64,000 bases of DNA, taken from assembly GCA_046350295.1 (NCBI GenBank), contig JAXMAR010000042.1, forward strand, positions 5,114 through 69,113, in the 5' to 3' direction. Below the pieces are notes generated by a model that saw only the letters and a program-made list of their open reading frames with translations, was not told where the DNA came from and made no database searches. This DNA is from JAXMAR01 sp046350295 (GTDB lineage Bacteria; Planctomycetota; Planctomycetia; Gemmatales; Gemmataceae). A program made the translations under genes and the position numbers. Position 1 is the stretch's first letter, and every line of letters begins with the position of its first letter. Positions 8,452 to 18,116 of the stretch are shown here, one piece after another.

Positions 8452-11400
8452 ATGATCCATAACACGAAGCGAAGCGGCCGGCGGCGGGGCGTGGTGCTGC
8501 TCATCGTCATGGCGCTCCTGGCCCTGTTTGCCAGCGTCGGCCTGGCGTTTGTCTTCTACGCCGAGGCGGAGGCCGGGGTCGCGCAGACGGCCAAGAGCGG
8601 CGAGAACAAGCTGCTGGCGGACGTGGAGCCGGAGTTGCTCCTGAATTACTTCCTGAACCAGTTGATTTACGACACGACAAACGAGTACTCGGCGCTCCGC
8701 GGCTACAGCCTCGCCCGGACGGAATACGGTGGCGATCCGACATACGAGCAGAGCGTCGTCAGCGGAGCGTCGCCGGTGGCGAGCGGCGTGAACGGCATCC
8801 CGTTCAACGGCGTCGGCAACATCCTGTTCACGCACACCTTCGGCAAGGCGGCGGGCGCCAACAGCCGGCAGCTTCTCGTCAACACCAAGTACGACGCGGA
8901 CGGCTTCACGCTGATGCCCGGCTGGTACAGCGTCAAGGAGGATGCCGCGAACAGACGCTTCCTTGGCGGCGAGAACGGGCCGACCACCTATCCGAGCCTG
9001 AGCAACCCGTTCCTGGCCGCCGTGAACGCCAGGGGCGAAGTGCTCCTGCCTTCGTACAAGCGCTGGTGGGCGGAGATGGCGGCGGCCGACCCGAATTACG
9101 CCAGCTTCGGCAAGTACACGACGTTCACGCCCCATCCGACGTATCACCCGGCCTTCCAGGGAACCGACGCCGACGGTGGCCCGCCCGTCAAACAGCTCCC
9201 CTTCGGCCCCGGCACGCGCAACCCGGCCGGCGGCTATTTCCTCGGCGACAGCTACTGGATCTCGGCGGGCTTCCCGGTGATCACCGCGGCGAACGGCAAG
9301 AAATACACCGTTCTGTTCGCGCCGCTCATCGTCGACCTGGACAACCGCGTCAACCTGCTGGCGCATGGCAACATCCGCGGGCCGGGCAATACGCACCTCT
9401 CGCATCACGGCTTCGGCCGCTGGGAAGTGAACCCGACGCGCAACGACACCGCCACGCTGGCGACGACGACGCCGATCGTGAGCCCGGCGGATTTCGCGAC
9501 CTTCGTCACCAGCATCGGCCGGACGCCGACAACGCCGCTGACCGATTCGCGCTACTGGTGGCTTGCGGCGAACCGCGGCCCGGCCCCGCCGCCGCCCCCG
9601 CCGCCGTATCCGCCCGCCGGCTCGCGCTTCGACTTCGACGCCTCGACCACGGCGATGGCCATGCCCTCGGGCACGAACGCGGCCGCAAATAACTTCTCGA
9701 TCTACCCGACCTACCCGGCGGGCTTCGACAACGGCGACCCCGGCGAGGTGGCCACGCATCCGGCGGGCTACAACTATTTCGGTCTGGCGGCGACGGTCAA
9801 ACATCCGTCCCACCTGGACGCGCTCTACAACTCCTTCGGCAAGGGCTCGCCGGCGCTGACGAGCAACCTGTTCAAGTTCATGTCGCCCAGCCTGGTGACC
9901 GCCGGTAATCCGTACGACGCGAACAAGATCCGGGCCCGCAACCTGATGACCGTGCTCAGCCACGACTTCAACCGGCCGGGGTTAATTCCGTTCTTGCAGA
10001 ACAACGCGACCTACGCTTCGACCTACACCTACACCTATCCGATTCCCCCCGGCGGCATGCCCTATCCGGTCGGCGCCGCGACTGCCGCCGCGCCCGCCGG
10101 CGCGCCGCAGCCGTTCCCAAGTCCGCCGGCGGCGCCACCGTTCAAGGGCGATTTCAATGATGCGCCGTGGGCGCCCTACGCCGCCAAGTCCTTGGACCCA
10201 AGCAAGCCAGGGATGACGATGCTGGAGCGACTCAACCTGAACCGGCCGCTGACGGAGTATCCGCCGCCCGCGCCGACGACGGGGTTCATGAACCCCGCCG
10301 ACCCGGTCTATCTGCAAGCCGTGCAGGACCGACAAACGATGGCCAACGACATCTACAAGTACCTGGTCATGGTGACGGGCGCTCAGGACCCCAACGTCGT
10401 CGCGATTGGAAACACGACGCCTCAGTTCCGCGCGGCCCGCTGGCTGGCCCAGCTCGCAGTCAACATCGTCGACTACATCGACAATGACGACTACATGACG
10501 CCGTTTCCTTGGAACGTGGGTGATCTCACGCCCGCAAATGCGAAGGAGATGCTATTCGGCACGGAAAAACCTTCTCTGGTCATCAACGAGGCCTACGCGC
10601 AGTATGACGACAATCCAAACGACAGCGGCCTTCAGGACCCCGACCCGAAAAACTGGATCGTCAAGGACGGCTTCTATCGCCTGAGCTGCTGGGCGGAGTT
10701 GTATAACCCGGGCGATGCCACGGTGGCCGGTTACAACTGGCCGCGTGACGGCGGCGCCGCCAAGCTCAAGGGCCTGGGCGGCGCGATCTACCAGCTTGCA
10801 TTGAAAAAAGCCGATCCGAATCCCGCGCTACCTGCCGCCATGCGGGCGCCTGAGAACGCGATCGGCGTCCCCGACCCGGCGACGATCTGGCAGGACCCGA
10901 CCAACGGGCCCTGTGTCGTCAAGGACTGGGGGACAAACGGAGATACCTTCAGCACCGTGGCGCCCCTCCCAGCCGTGCCTGGGAACCGCTTCAACAATCC
11001 GGCGGTGGGCCCGGGTGGGCCCGCTGCCAACGGCTTCTTCGTCGTCGGCCCGGACCTGGGGGCCAAGACATTCGTCCAGCCGGCGCGTGACCCGGCGTTC
11101 GCCGCGCCCTCCCACAAGTCCAAGGCGATGACCGCCCGCGTTGCCATCAACGACCCCGCGGTGAACCCGACGGTGACGCTCGTCCTTCAGCGCCTCGCCT
11201 GTCCCCATTTGCCCCCCGCGGCCGACAACCCCTACGTCACGGTCGATTTTGTGGAGATCCCGTCCCCCTCGATGATCACTGTGACCGACAAGGTGGTCGG
11301 CCAAGTGGCGGCGCCGCCGCCGTGGGGAGCGTCGATGGGGCGGCGCCAGCCGTTTGCCGCGGCCGCCGCAGCCTTGGTCGCGCAGAATCCGAACGCAGCC

Positions 11401-12720
11401 GGGGCTCCGGCTGGGCTCGTCAAGAACACGTTTTACCGGCAAAACTGCGTGGAGAACGCGACGCCCGTCGACTTCAATCGGGCCACCACGCCGACCCAGA
11501 CGCTGGACCCCTTCGACTGGCTCGTCCACCTCGATCGGCCCCTCGTGAGCACGATGGAACTGGTCCATTGCTCCGGCTATCGGCCACACGAACTCACCCA
11601 GCAATTCGTCACCGTCTCGGCCGGCAACGTCTACCGCCATAACCATCGGGCGCCCTGGTACAACGAAGCCGGTGGAACGACCGGCTCGCCGGAGCGAGCG
11701 ACGGCCGAGAACAGCCTGATCTATCGCTTCCTGGAGGTGGCCGGCACGCCGGACCTGATGGCAGGCCAATCGTACAGCGGCCGTGTGCCGGGGAAGATCA
11801 ACATCAACACTATCTGGGACCTGGAGACCTTCCTCGCGCTCTGCGATCCGAACGGGTCGAGCGGCTTCAGCGTGAACGACGCAAAGGACATTTACTTCGC
11901 GATGTATGGGATCCGGACACCAGGGCCCAACGGTACCCCAGAGAACGGTGGCGGCGACGACGGAATGCCGTTCATGCAAGACAGAACCTTTGCGCCGTTC
12001 TCAATCGGTGTCAGCGACGGAGGCCCGGGCAAGCAATCTCCGTTCCCGACCGGTGTGGACAACACGCTCATTCGTTCGCTGCCCGGGAATCCAGCCAAGC
12101 GCTTGTTTGAGCCACCGTTGACGACTAGCCCGGGCGGAGCGCCGCCGAATCCCTATCAGAAGCTCGAGCTTCTCACGAAGATCTACAACAGCGTCACGAC
12201 GCGCAGCAACTGCTTCGCCGTCTGGGTGACGATGGGCTTTTTCGAGGTGGATGACTCGGTGAACCCGCCGCGTCTGGGAGCCGAGGTTGGCCGAGCCGAC
12301 AACCGGCACATTCGCCACAAGTTTTTCGCCATCATCGACCGGACGGCGATCAAGGCGCGCCTCTCCGCCACGCCCGACGGCAGCGGGCCGGAGAATCGGC
12401 TGACACTGGTGGCCGACACCGTCGTTCCAGCCGGTACAACGGTCACCACGACGGTCAACGTCCCACAGATGAGTTTCCCGTTGCTCTCCGGCGGAACGTT
12501 GAACATTGTCCCCGGAACCGTGGTGACGCTGTCCCCGGATTTGCCGAATGAGGAGACGACCATTGTGGAGACGGTGGGCGCCAATAGCTTCACGTGCAAG
12601 AACGTCCGCAGCCACAAGGCGGGTGAAGAGGTAATTTTCCGCTGCTGGACAGGCCCGTGGCGGAACTACGATGTGCGACGCGACACGGCTGTCGTGCCGT
12701 ATTTCACTGTTATTGACTGA
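8452..12720 (+). CDS. Giant GspK-like pseudopilus-tip protein
   Basis: 1422 aa, roughly four times the length of proteobacterial GspK. ATG 8452 follows AAGAAGGGC. A basic leader (MIHNTKRSGRRRG) precedes one hydrophobic segment (VVLLIVMALLALFASVGLAF, ~residues 14-33), as in GspK, which lacks the standard FTLIE consensus. The middle is Pro/Ala-rich with poly-Pro around residues 382-390. Near residue 1120 the stretch GKININTIWDLETFLALCD resembles the 'NINTA...L..L' segment of GspK. The closing position in the pseudopilin operon supports the role. The large inserts have no assignment I can defend. The protein probably caps the pseudopilus and is exposed in the periplasm. Confidence 0.7.
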   Translation: MIHNTKRSGRRRGVVLLIVMALLALFASVGLAFVFYAEAEAGVAQTAKSGENKLLADVEPELLLNYFLNQLIYDTTNEYSALRGYSLARTEYGGDPTYEQSVVSGASPVASGVNGIPFNGVGNILFTHTFGKAAGANSRQLLVNTKYDADGFTLMPGWYSVKEDAANRRFLGGENGPTTYPSLSNPFLAAVNARGEVLLPSYKRWWAEMAAADPNYASFGKYTTFTPHPTYHPAFQGTDADGGPPVKQLPFGPGTRNPAGGYFLGDSYWISAGFPVITAANGKKYTVLFAPLIVDLDNRVNLLAHGNIRGPGNTHLSHHGFGRWEVNPTRNDTATLATTTPIVSPADFATFVTSIGRTPTTPLTDSRYWWLAANRGPAPPPPPPPYPPAGSRFDFDASTTAMAMPSGTNAAANNFSIYPTYPAGFDNGDPGEVATHPAGYNYFGLAATVKHPSHLDALYNSFGKGSPALTSNLFKFMSPSLVTAGNPYDANKIRARNLMTVLSHDFNRPGLIPFLQNNATYASTYTYTYPIPPGGMPYPVGAATAAAPAGAPQPFPSPPAAPPFKGDFNDAPWAPYAAKSLDPSKPGMTMLERLNLNRPLTEYPPPAPTTGFMNPADPVYLQAVQDRQTMANDIYKYLVMVTGAQDPNVVAIGNTTPQFRAARWLAQLAVNIVDYIDNDDYMTPFPWNVGDLTPANAKEMLFGTEKPSLVINEAYAQYDDNPNDSGLQDPDPKNWIVKDGFYRLSCWAELYNPGDATVAGYNWPRDGGAAKLKGLGGAIYQLALKKADPNPALPAAMRAPENAIGVPDPATIWQDPTNGPCVVKDWGTNGDTFSTVAPLPAVPGNRFNNPAVGPGGPAANGFFVVGPDLGAKTFVQPARDPAFAAPSHKSKAMTARVAINDPAVNPTVTLVLQRLACPHLPPAADNPYVTVDFVEIPSPSMITVTDKVVGQVAAPPPWGASMGRRQPFAAAAAALVAQNPNAAGAPAGLVKNTFYRQNCVENATPVDFNRATTPTQTLDPFDWLVHLDRPLVSTMELVHCSGYRPHELTQQFVTVSAGNVYRHNHRAPWYNEAGGTTGSPERATAENSLIYRFLEVAGTPDLMAGQSYSGRVPGKININTIWDLETFLALCDPNGSSGFSVNDAKDIYFAMYGIRTPGPNGTPENGGGDDGMPFMQDRTFAPFSIGVSDGGPGKQSPFPTGVDNTLIRSLPGNPAKRLFEPPLTTSPGGAPPNPYQKLELLTKIYNSVTTRSNCFAVWVTMGFFEVDDSVNPPRLGAEVGRADNRHIRHKFFAIIDRTAIKARLSATPDGSGPENRLTLVADTVVPAGTTVTTTVNVPQMSFPLLSGGTLNIVPGTVVTLSPDLPNEETTIVETVGANSFTCKNVRSHKAGEEVIFRCWTGPWRNYDVRRDTAVVPYFTVID

Positions 12721-12731
12721 GACCTGGATCA

Positions 12732-12765
12732 GGCGCGGCGGCCCCCGCCGCGCCTTTCTTTTTTT
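12732..12765 (+). terminator. Rho-independent terminator closing the secretion operon
   Basis: A 10-bp perfect GC stem (GGCGCGGCGG, loop CCC, CCGCCGCGCC at 12732-12754) is followed by TTTCTTTTTTT. It begins 12 bases after the GspK-like stop codon, so it ends the pseudopilin transcript and separates it from the PEP-CTERM gene. Confidence 0.92.
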
Positions 12766-12873
12766 ACATTTTTCGTTTGTTGCCTACTTGCAACTTCGCT
12801 ATCTTACCACTCGGGTTCGAACAACGCGTCTTCGTTCACGAAAGCGTGTTCCGTCCTTTCGAATCAGGAGAGA

Positions 12874-13545
12874 ATGATGCGCCCAGGATCCTTCTTGCGA
12901 GTTGGCGTTCTTGGCTTGCTTGGTCTGGCGCTGCTGAGCACCGATGCTCGCGCGGACTTGATCGGCACGTCCGTGAGCGGCCAGATGAAGATTGACGGCG
13001 ACGTCACGAACAGCAATTGGTTCGACCCGGCGAAGGGGAAGGTCCCAGCCGGGTTCTTGAACACTGCCGGGACGACCGTTCAGATTTCCGGCTCGGCTGT
13101 CGAGTTTGGTTTCGACGATGGCCCCGGGGCTTTTACCAACAGAAACACTGCGGATTTCAATGGTTCCAGCTTGACCTTGCAAGACATAAGCAGCTCTGGG
13201 GTTTCGGCGTCGATTACGTACATCTTCGTGGATTCGGCGCTCAACGGGCTGGCGCTAAGCACCGGGTCGAACTCTTTCCCTTCCGGTCTGACAGCGTCGC
13301 TGGTTGGGGATACCTTGACCATTGTCACACCTCAGTTTTCTTTCCTGCCTGATACGAGTTCGAAAAGCTTCACCGCCGTGTTCAACTTTAATGGCACGTC
13401 GAATGGTGGCGGAGGAAACGGAAGCGGCCCCACTGCGACACCTGAGCCGACCACGCTCGCCCTGATGATCTTCGGGGGTGTCGCTCTGGTGGGTTTGCAG
13501 CGACGACGTCTTGCGAACGCGCGGCGGCGAGCAGACGTCGGATGA
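12874..13545 (+). CDS. Exported PEP-CTERM sorting-signal protein
   Basis: 223 aa. The N-terminal signal peptide has a hydrophobic core (VGVLGLLGLALL) and probable cleavage after ARA. The C-terminus has the tripartite PEP-CTERM signal: TPEPTT, a hydrophobic helix (LALMIFGGVALVGL) and a basic tail QRRRLANARRR, the substrate tag for exosortase. The mature domain is Ser/Thr/Gly-rich with a GGGGNGSGP spacer just before the signal; I recognise no catalytic motif, so its function is unknown, probably a surface or exopolysaccharide-associated protein. The start follows AGGAGAG; the next codon is also ATG. It stands alone, after a terminator, with its own leader region. Confidence 0.82.
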   Translation: MMRPGSFLRVGVLGLLGLALLSTDARADLIGTSVSGQMKIDGDVTNSNWFDPAKGKVPAGFLNTAGTTVQISGSAVEFGFDDGPGAFTNRNTADFNGSSLTLQDISSSGVSASITYIFVDSALNGLALSTGSNSFPSGLTASLVGDTLTIVTPQFSFLPDTSSKSFTAVFNFNGTSNGGGGNGSGPTATPEPTTLALMIFGGVALVGLQRRRLANARRRADVG

Positions 13546-13677
13546 TCGGTTCGAGCGAAAACGCAAAGCGCCGCCGGCGGGCATGAGCCTTGTCGGCGCC
13601 TTTTTGCGCCAGAACCTCGCGCTCGGACACACGTCTCCCACTGCATCGCCGCTTTTCGAATCGCTCTCACTTCGTGT

Positions 13678-14679
13678 TCACTTCATCTCCGCCCCGATGC
13701 CCGCCGCCTTCTGCAACTCCACCTTCGCTCCCCGGTTGGTCGCGTACTGAAAGTCCGTCCGCGCCGTGCAGGAGGCGCCGAAGCGGCCTTTGACGTCGAG
13801 GGCGATGAAGGCGACTTCAGGTGGGTGGACGCCGCGCCGCACCGCCGTCTGGTTGACGCGGCGGACGGCGTCCTCGCAGGCTTCCTGGGGGGTGCGGCCG
13901 GCGCGCATGCGTTCGACGACGAAGAAGCTGCCGCCGATGCGGATGATCTCCTCACCGACGCCGGTGGCGCCCGCGGCCCCGGCGCTGTTATCGACATAGA
14001 GGCCGGCGCCGATGATCGGGGAGTCGCCGACGCGGCCGGGAAACTTGTGGTCGAGGCCGGAGGTAGTACAGACGCCACCGAGGTTGCCTTTCTGATCGAG
14101 GGTGAGCACCGTGACGGTGTCGTGGTCGGCTTCGGACGCGGAGAGCGTGCCGCTTTCCGGCGGAACGACTGGACCGGCGCCCGCGTGGGGCACGCCGTCT
14201 CTGGAAACGTCATGGCCGAGGGGGTGCTCGGCCTTGGCGTCTTTCGGGGCAGGGGGGCGGGGGCGGACCTCGGGTTTGCGCTTGTACCAGGCGGCGACGC
14301 TTTCGGGGGTGTGCAGCGTCTCCAGGGGAAACCGCTCCTGGACGGCGAAGAGCTGGGCGCCGCGACCGACGAGCAGGATATGGGGCGTGCGCTCCATGAC
14401 GCGGCGGGCGACGGCGGCGGCGTGGCGGACGTTCTCGAGGCCGGCGATGGCGCCGCAGTCGAGGGTGCGGCCGTCCATGACGCAGGCGTCGAGGGAGACG
14501 TTGCCGATGCGATCGGCGAGGCCGGCGAAGCCGACGGAATGGACGGTGGGATCGTCCTCGACGGCCTGGGCGCCGGCGAGCGCGGCATCGAGGGCAGGGC
14601 GTCCATCACGCAGGAGTGGGATGGCGGTCCGCACGGCGGTCTGTCCAAAAGGCCAGGTGGCGATGACAGCGAAAGGCAT
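13678..14679 (-). CDS. N4-(beta-N-acetylglucosaminyl)-L-asparaginase / isoaspartyl peptidase family (Ntn-hydrolase)
   Basis: 333-aa Ntn hydrolase that hydrolyses the beta-amide of asparagine derivatives or isoaspartyl bonds. ATG 14679 is chosen because AGGAGA lies 6-11 bases upstream. The frame extends further to 14754, but that extra N-terminus is unlike the family. The family hallmarks are HDTVTVLTLDQKGNLGG, in which the Thr of HDT is the expected autocleavage nucleophile, and FPGRVGDSPIIGAGLYVDN with the substrate-binding Arg and Asp. The glycosylasparaginase branch is favoured over plant-type isoaspartyl peptidase by the GRVGDSPIIGAG form. There is no signal peptide, so it is probably cytoplasmic. 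The insert between residues ~135 and 175 (Pro/Lys/Arg-rich) is a likely disordered linker removed or exposed on autoprocessing. Confidence 0.85.
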   Translation of the reverse strand: MPFAVIATWPFGQTAVRTAIPLLRDGRPALDAALAGAQAVEDDPTVHSVGFAGLADRIGNVSLDACVMDGRTLDCGAIAGLENVRHAAAVARRVMERTPHILLVGRGAQLFAVQERFPLETLHTPESVAAWYKRKPEVRPRPPAPKDAKAEHPLGHDVSRDGVPHAGAGPVVPPESGTLSASEADHDTVTVLTLDQKGNLGGVCTTSGLDHKFPGRVGDSPIIGAGLYVDNSAGAAGATGVGEEIIRIGGSFFVVERMRAGRTPQEACEDAVRRVNQTAVRRGVHPPEVAFIALDVKGRFGASCTARTDFQYATNRGAKVELQKAAGIGAEMK

Positions 14680-14995
14680 GAACGTCTCCTGAAGGCTGAA
14701 GGATCGCGCCAAGAGATCCGCCGGCAGCGCGGCAGGCGAGGCCGCCTGCCCCACGTGGTGCGGCCCCGGGGTTCGGGGGATTTGCGTGGAATTGTACCCT
14801 TGCCGAGGGACGTTGTGGTGCGTAAAAACGCCACAGCTTCACGTTTTCTTCCGAATAATTCGCTTGGGCTTCCACCTAGGTTCTTGCAAAGCCCGCCCTG
14901 GGTTTGTACCCTCTGCCATGAGAGGGTTTCGCAGGAAAGATGCCCCCCTGCCTGTGTCCGTCATGGGCCGTCCGTAAAACGCCGTCGGAGGTGGT
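14680..14995. other. Divergent intergenic region
   Basis: 316 bp between two divergently transcribed genes, so it should hold both promoters; I could not pick convincing -35/-10 boxes. It contains a short hairpin (CCCTCT/AGAGGG, near 14908-14927) without a T-tract, and a GGAGGTGG ribosome site directly before the + strand gene at 14996. No further coding signal is visible. Confidence 0.5.
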
Positions 14996-16690
14996 ATGTT
15001 GCGAGTCGGCAAGTATGTGTTCAAGCGGGCGGAAACCAAGCAGGAACTGGACCAGATTCATCGCCTGAACTACCGGACCTTCGTGGAGGAGATCCCGCAG
15101 CACTCCTCCGCGAACAGCGGCGGCGGCGCCCTGGTTGACAAGTTCCACGAGAAGAACGCCTACCTCATCGGCCTGAACGGCGACAACGTCGTCGCCATGA
15201 GCAGCGCGCACGACGAGCATCCCTTTTCGGTCGCCGAGCGGTTGCCCGACCCGAGCGTCCTCACCAGCCCGGGCACGCGCTCCCTGGAAGTACGGCTGCT
15301 GGCGATCGAGCCTTCCGAGCGGAACAACGTCGTACTCTTCTTCGGCCTGATGTACGTCATCTACGAGTACGCCCGCAAGAACGGCTACACCCACCTGTTC
15401 ATCTCGGCCTACGCCGACCGCGTCTCGCTCTACACCAAGCTCGGCTTCGCGCCGCTGGGGCCGGCCGTGAAAGGGGGGGCGGCGTCCTTCATCCCGATGA
15501 TGCTCAAGCTGGACGAGATGCCGCTCAAGACGCTGCGCGTCAAGCAAATGTGGTTATCGCACGTGGACAAGACCATGGGACGCGAGTTCGAGCCGGTGTG
15601 CCTCTTGCCCGGACCGGTGACGATCTCCCGCGCGGTGCGCGACGCGTTTCACCAGCCGGCGATCTATCATCGCGGGCCCGAGTTCATCGACCGCTTCGTC
15701 AAGGTCCGGCGCTTCCTCGGCGATATGGTGGGTGGCCGGGACGTGGCGATCCTCAACGGCAGCGGCACGCTCGCCAACGAGACCGTGGCAGCGACACTGG
15801 CGGCCGAGCGGGCCACGGGCCGGTCGCAGGGCAGGGGAGTCCTCCTGATCAACGGCGAGTTCGGTGAGCGCCTGGCGAAGCAGGCGGTGCGCTTCGGGCT
15901 GGAGCCGCGCGTGCTGACCTGGCCCTGGGGCGAGCCCTGGAACCTGGAGGAAATCGAGGAGACGCTGCGGAACGAGCCCGAAGGGAGCTGGATCTGGGGC
16001 GTCCATCAGGAGTCGAGCACCGGCGTGTTGAATGACCTGCCGGGGCTGGTGAAGATCGCGGCGGCGCGCGGCATTCGCGTCTGCGCCGACTGCATCAGCA
16101 GCCTGGGGGCCGTGCCGCTGGACCTGAGCCAGGTCTATCTGGCGTCGGGCACGTCGGGCAAGTCGCTGGCGTCCTTCGCCGGAGCGGCGCTGGTCTTCGC
16201 CGACAAGGAAGCGCTCAGCCACCTGGATCGCCGCCACGTGCCGAGCTATTTCGATCTCATGGCCCACCTCTCCAATGAGGGCCCCTGCTACACGTTCCCG
16301 TCGCCGACGCTCGCCGCGCTCGAAACCGCGCTCGAAGAATACAGGACGCCGCCCAAGGCCCAGGCCGCTTACGCCCGCTATCACGAGTTGGGCGTGCGCG
16401 TGCGGCAAGAGCTACGCCGCGTGGGCCTGTCGCCGCTTGCGCCGGAGCAACACGCGTCGCCGGTCATCACCACCTTCGCCCCGCCCGAGAACGAGAGCTC
16501 GCTCGAGTTCGTCAAGCGCTGCCGCTCGTGGGGCTATTCGCTTGGCGGCGAGAGCGGCTATCTTCTCCGCAAACGCTACGTGCAGATCGCGACCATGGGA
16601 CCGCTGCGCTGGGAACAGATCTACGGGCTATTCGACCGCCTCGAATCGGAGCTGGCGAAGAAAGCGCTGGTCGCCCCGGCACTGTCGTAG
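14996..16690 (+). CDS. GNAT N-acyltransferase fused to a class V aminotransferase
   Basis: 564-aa two-domain protein. Residues ~1-175 are GNAT-like: the opening (KYVFKRAETKQELDQIHRLNYRTFVEE) has the 'RLNYRTFVEE' pattern of FeeM/autoinducer-synthase-like N-acyltransferases, followed by SLEVRLLAIEP and GYTHLFISAY...LYTKLGFAPLG for the acyl-CoA/ACP-binding core. Residues ~190-560 are a fold-type I class V aminotransferase (LLPGPVTISRAVRDA, GSGTLANETVAATL, WGVHQESSTGVLNDL, CADCISSLGAVPLDL). Lys in GTSGKSLASFAGAALVF is the PLP Schiff-base residue. ATG 14996 follows GGAGGTGGT. An enzyme that both transaminates and acylates an amine is the natural reading; substrates are unknown. The frame is intact. 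Confidence 0.82.
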   Translation: MLRVGKYVFKRAETKQELDQIHRLNYRTFVEEIPQHSSANSGGGALVDKFHEKNAYLIGLNGDNVVAMSSAHDEHPFSVAERLPDPSVLTSPGTRSLEVRLLAIEPSERNNVVLFFGLMYVIYEYARKNGYTHLFISAYADRVSLYTKLGFAPLGPAVKGGAASFIPMMLKLDEMPLKTLRVKQMWLSHVDKTMGREFEPVCLLPGPVTISRAVRDAFHQPAIYHRGPEFIDRFVKVRRFLGDMVGGRDVAILNGSGTLANETVAATLAAERATGRSQGRGVLLINGEFGERLAKQAVRFGLEPRVLTWPWGEPWNLEEIEETLRNEPEGSWIWGVHQESSTGVLNDLPGLVKIAAARGIRVCADCISSLGAVPLDLSQVYLASGTSGKSLASFAGAALVFADKEALSHLDRRHVPSYFDLMAHLSNEGPCYTFPSPTLAALETALEEYRTPPKAQAAYARYHELGVRVRQELRRVGLSPLAPEQHASPVITTFAPPENESSLEFVKRCRSWGYSLGGESGYLLRKRYVQIATMGPLRWEQIYGLFDRLESELAKKALVAPALS

Positions 16691-16759
16691 AGGTGTCGCG
16701 CTGGGCTCCCACCCCAGCGGCAGGCGCCGGTCGGTTCCGCAACGCTTTGATCTTTTCTC

Positions 16760-16777
16760 GGTGGGCCTCGGCCCACC
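16760..16777. repeat. 18-bp palindrome GGTGGGCC-TC-GGCCCACC
   Basis: Perfect 8-bp arms around TC, in the gap between two convergent genes and ending one base before the kinase stop codon. Its right half, with the following CTAC, matches the right end of the 6114-6187 element, so it belongs to the same dispersed family. It could act as a bidirectional transcript end, though no T-tract is present. Confidence 0.75.
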
Positions 16778-18116
16778 CTACCCCACCATCAAATAGGCCC
16801 GAAGTTCGCGGCAGACGCGCTCAGCGAAGCCGCGCCGCATCGTCGCATCGGCCTCGTCGGCGCTCGGTTCGAGGATCACGTGAAACTCGACAAGGCTGCG
16901 GCCTTCCCGGCTGGCCTTCTCCATGTGCAGCTCGATGTGGAGGTGTTTCGGGGCCGGCGCCGCGGGGCGCTTCAGGCCGAGCAAGGAGAGCAGGCCGGAA
17001 GGGCGCGGGGCAGGACGGGAGCGCGGATCGGCGATGCGGATGCGGATCTTTCCCGGCAGGCTCGACACCACCTCGGCGCCCACCTGTTCGAAGAAACCGC
17101 GCAGCTTCATGATCGCGATCGATTCCGGCATCCAGGCGTCGAACCGATCGAGGACGTCGAGATCTTCCAGCAGCGGCGTCTCGCTCGTGTCCGCCAGGTC
17201 CGATTGAGGCGCAAAGGTCTCTCCCGGAGCGATGTCGAAGCCGGCGGCGGCGCTAAACAACTCGGCCAGTTCGCGGGCGCCGCCGGGGCGCTCGGCGGGG
17301 TTCTTGGCGAGGAGACGATGCACGAGCGCCTCGACCTTGGCGGGCACGTCGGCGGCGCCGCAATCGGCGAACAGGGGCGGTCGCTCCTGCAGATGAGCGA
17401 GCAGGATGTCGTCAACACTCTTGGCGTCGGCGAAGGGCAGGCGCCCGGTCAGCACCTGGAACAACAGTACGCCGACACCGTAGAGATCGCTCCGCTGGTC
17501 GACCGGCTCCTTGCGAATCTGCTCGGGGGAGATGAAGTCGGGCGTGCCGCCGCCGATCGTGTCGCGGCCGCCGATGAGTTTGTCGACGGCGAAGTAGACG
17601 CCGGCCGAGGCGCCAAGGCCGGCGAGGCCGAAGTCCATGAAGCTTGAGATGCGCCTGCGGCGCGGCGGCGTCGACGACCATGATGTTGGCCGGCGTCAGA
17701 TCTCGATGCAGGACGCCCTTGTCGTGCATGAAGTGCAGCGCCTGGCAGAGCTGGCCCAGGAGGCGGGCGACGCGCGGCAGCGGCAAGCGTCCTTCTTGCC
17801 GGAGCAGCTGGTCAAGCGTGACGCCGGGAACATACTCCTGGACGAGGAACGGCGCCTCGGCGTCGTAGGGATCGGCGTCGAGGAGAGAAACGATATGCGG
17901 ATGGCGCAGGCGGCCGAGCAGGTCGATCTCCGCCTCGAATCGGCGTCGGCTGAGCGCGTCCGAGGCGAGGCGTTCATGCATGACCTTGATCACGACAGGA
18001 GTCTGGTCGTGGACGTTCTTACCGAGGAACGCCTGGGCCATACCGCCCGAGCCGAGCAGGCGAATCGGTTGATAGGCGCCGAGAAGGAGCGTGGAGGAGG
18101 TGAGCGTGGCGTGCAT
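16778..18116 (-). pseudogene. Hanks-type Ser/Thr protein kinase, single frameshift inside the DFG motif region
   Basis: The N-lobe and catalytic loop lie in one frame (18116 down to ~17640): glycine loop LLGSGGMAQAF, VAIK-equivalent VVIKVMHE, HRDLTPANIMV. The frame shifts by one extra base at about 17640-17645, immediately before MDFGLAG, and the remainder (activation segment, SPEQIRK for APE, DVYG-equivalent DLYGVG, C-lobe) runs in the next frame to 16778. Removing one base from the CTTCATGG stretch restores a perfect kinase. All catalytic residues survive, so this may be an assembly error. The last ~130 residues are a non-kinase, cytoplasmic-looking domain without a membrane helix. ATG 18116 is the best start; an in-frame TTG at 18179 is an alternative. 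Confidence 0.82.

Noticed and set aside
12780..12850. T-arm-like GGGTTCGAAC near 12823 as possible tRNA
   Set aside because: No acceptor, D or anticodon stems could be paired around it.
14908..14927. CCCTCT/AGAGGG hairpin as a terminator
   Set aside because: No T-tract and located upstream of a divergent gene pair; no transcript would end there.
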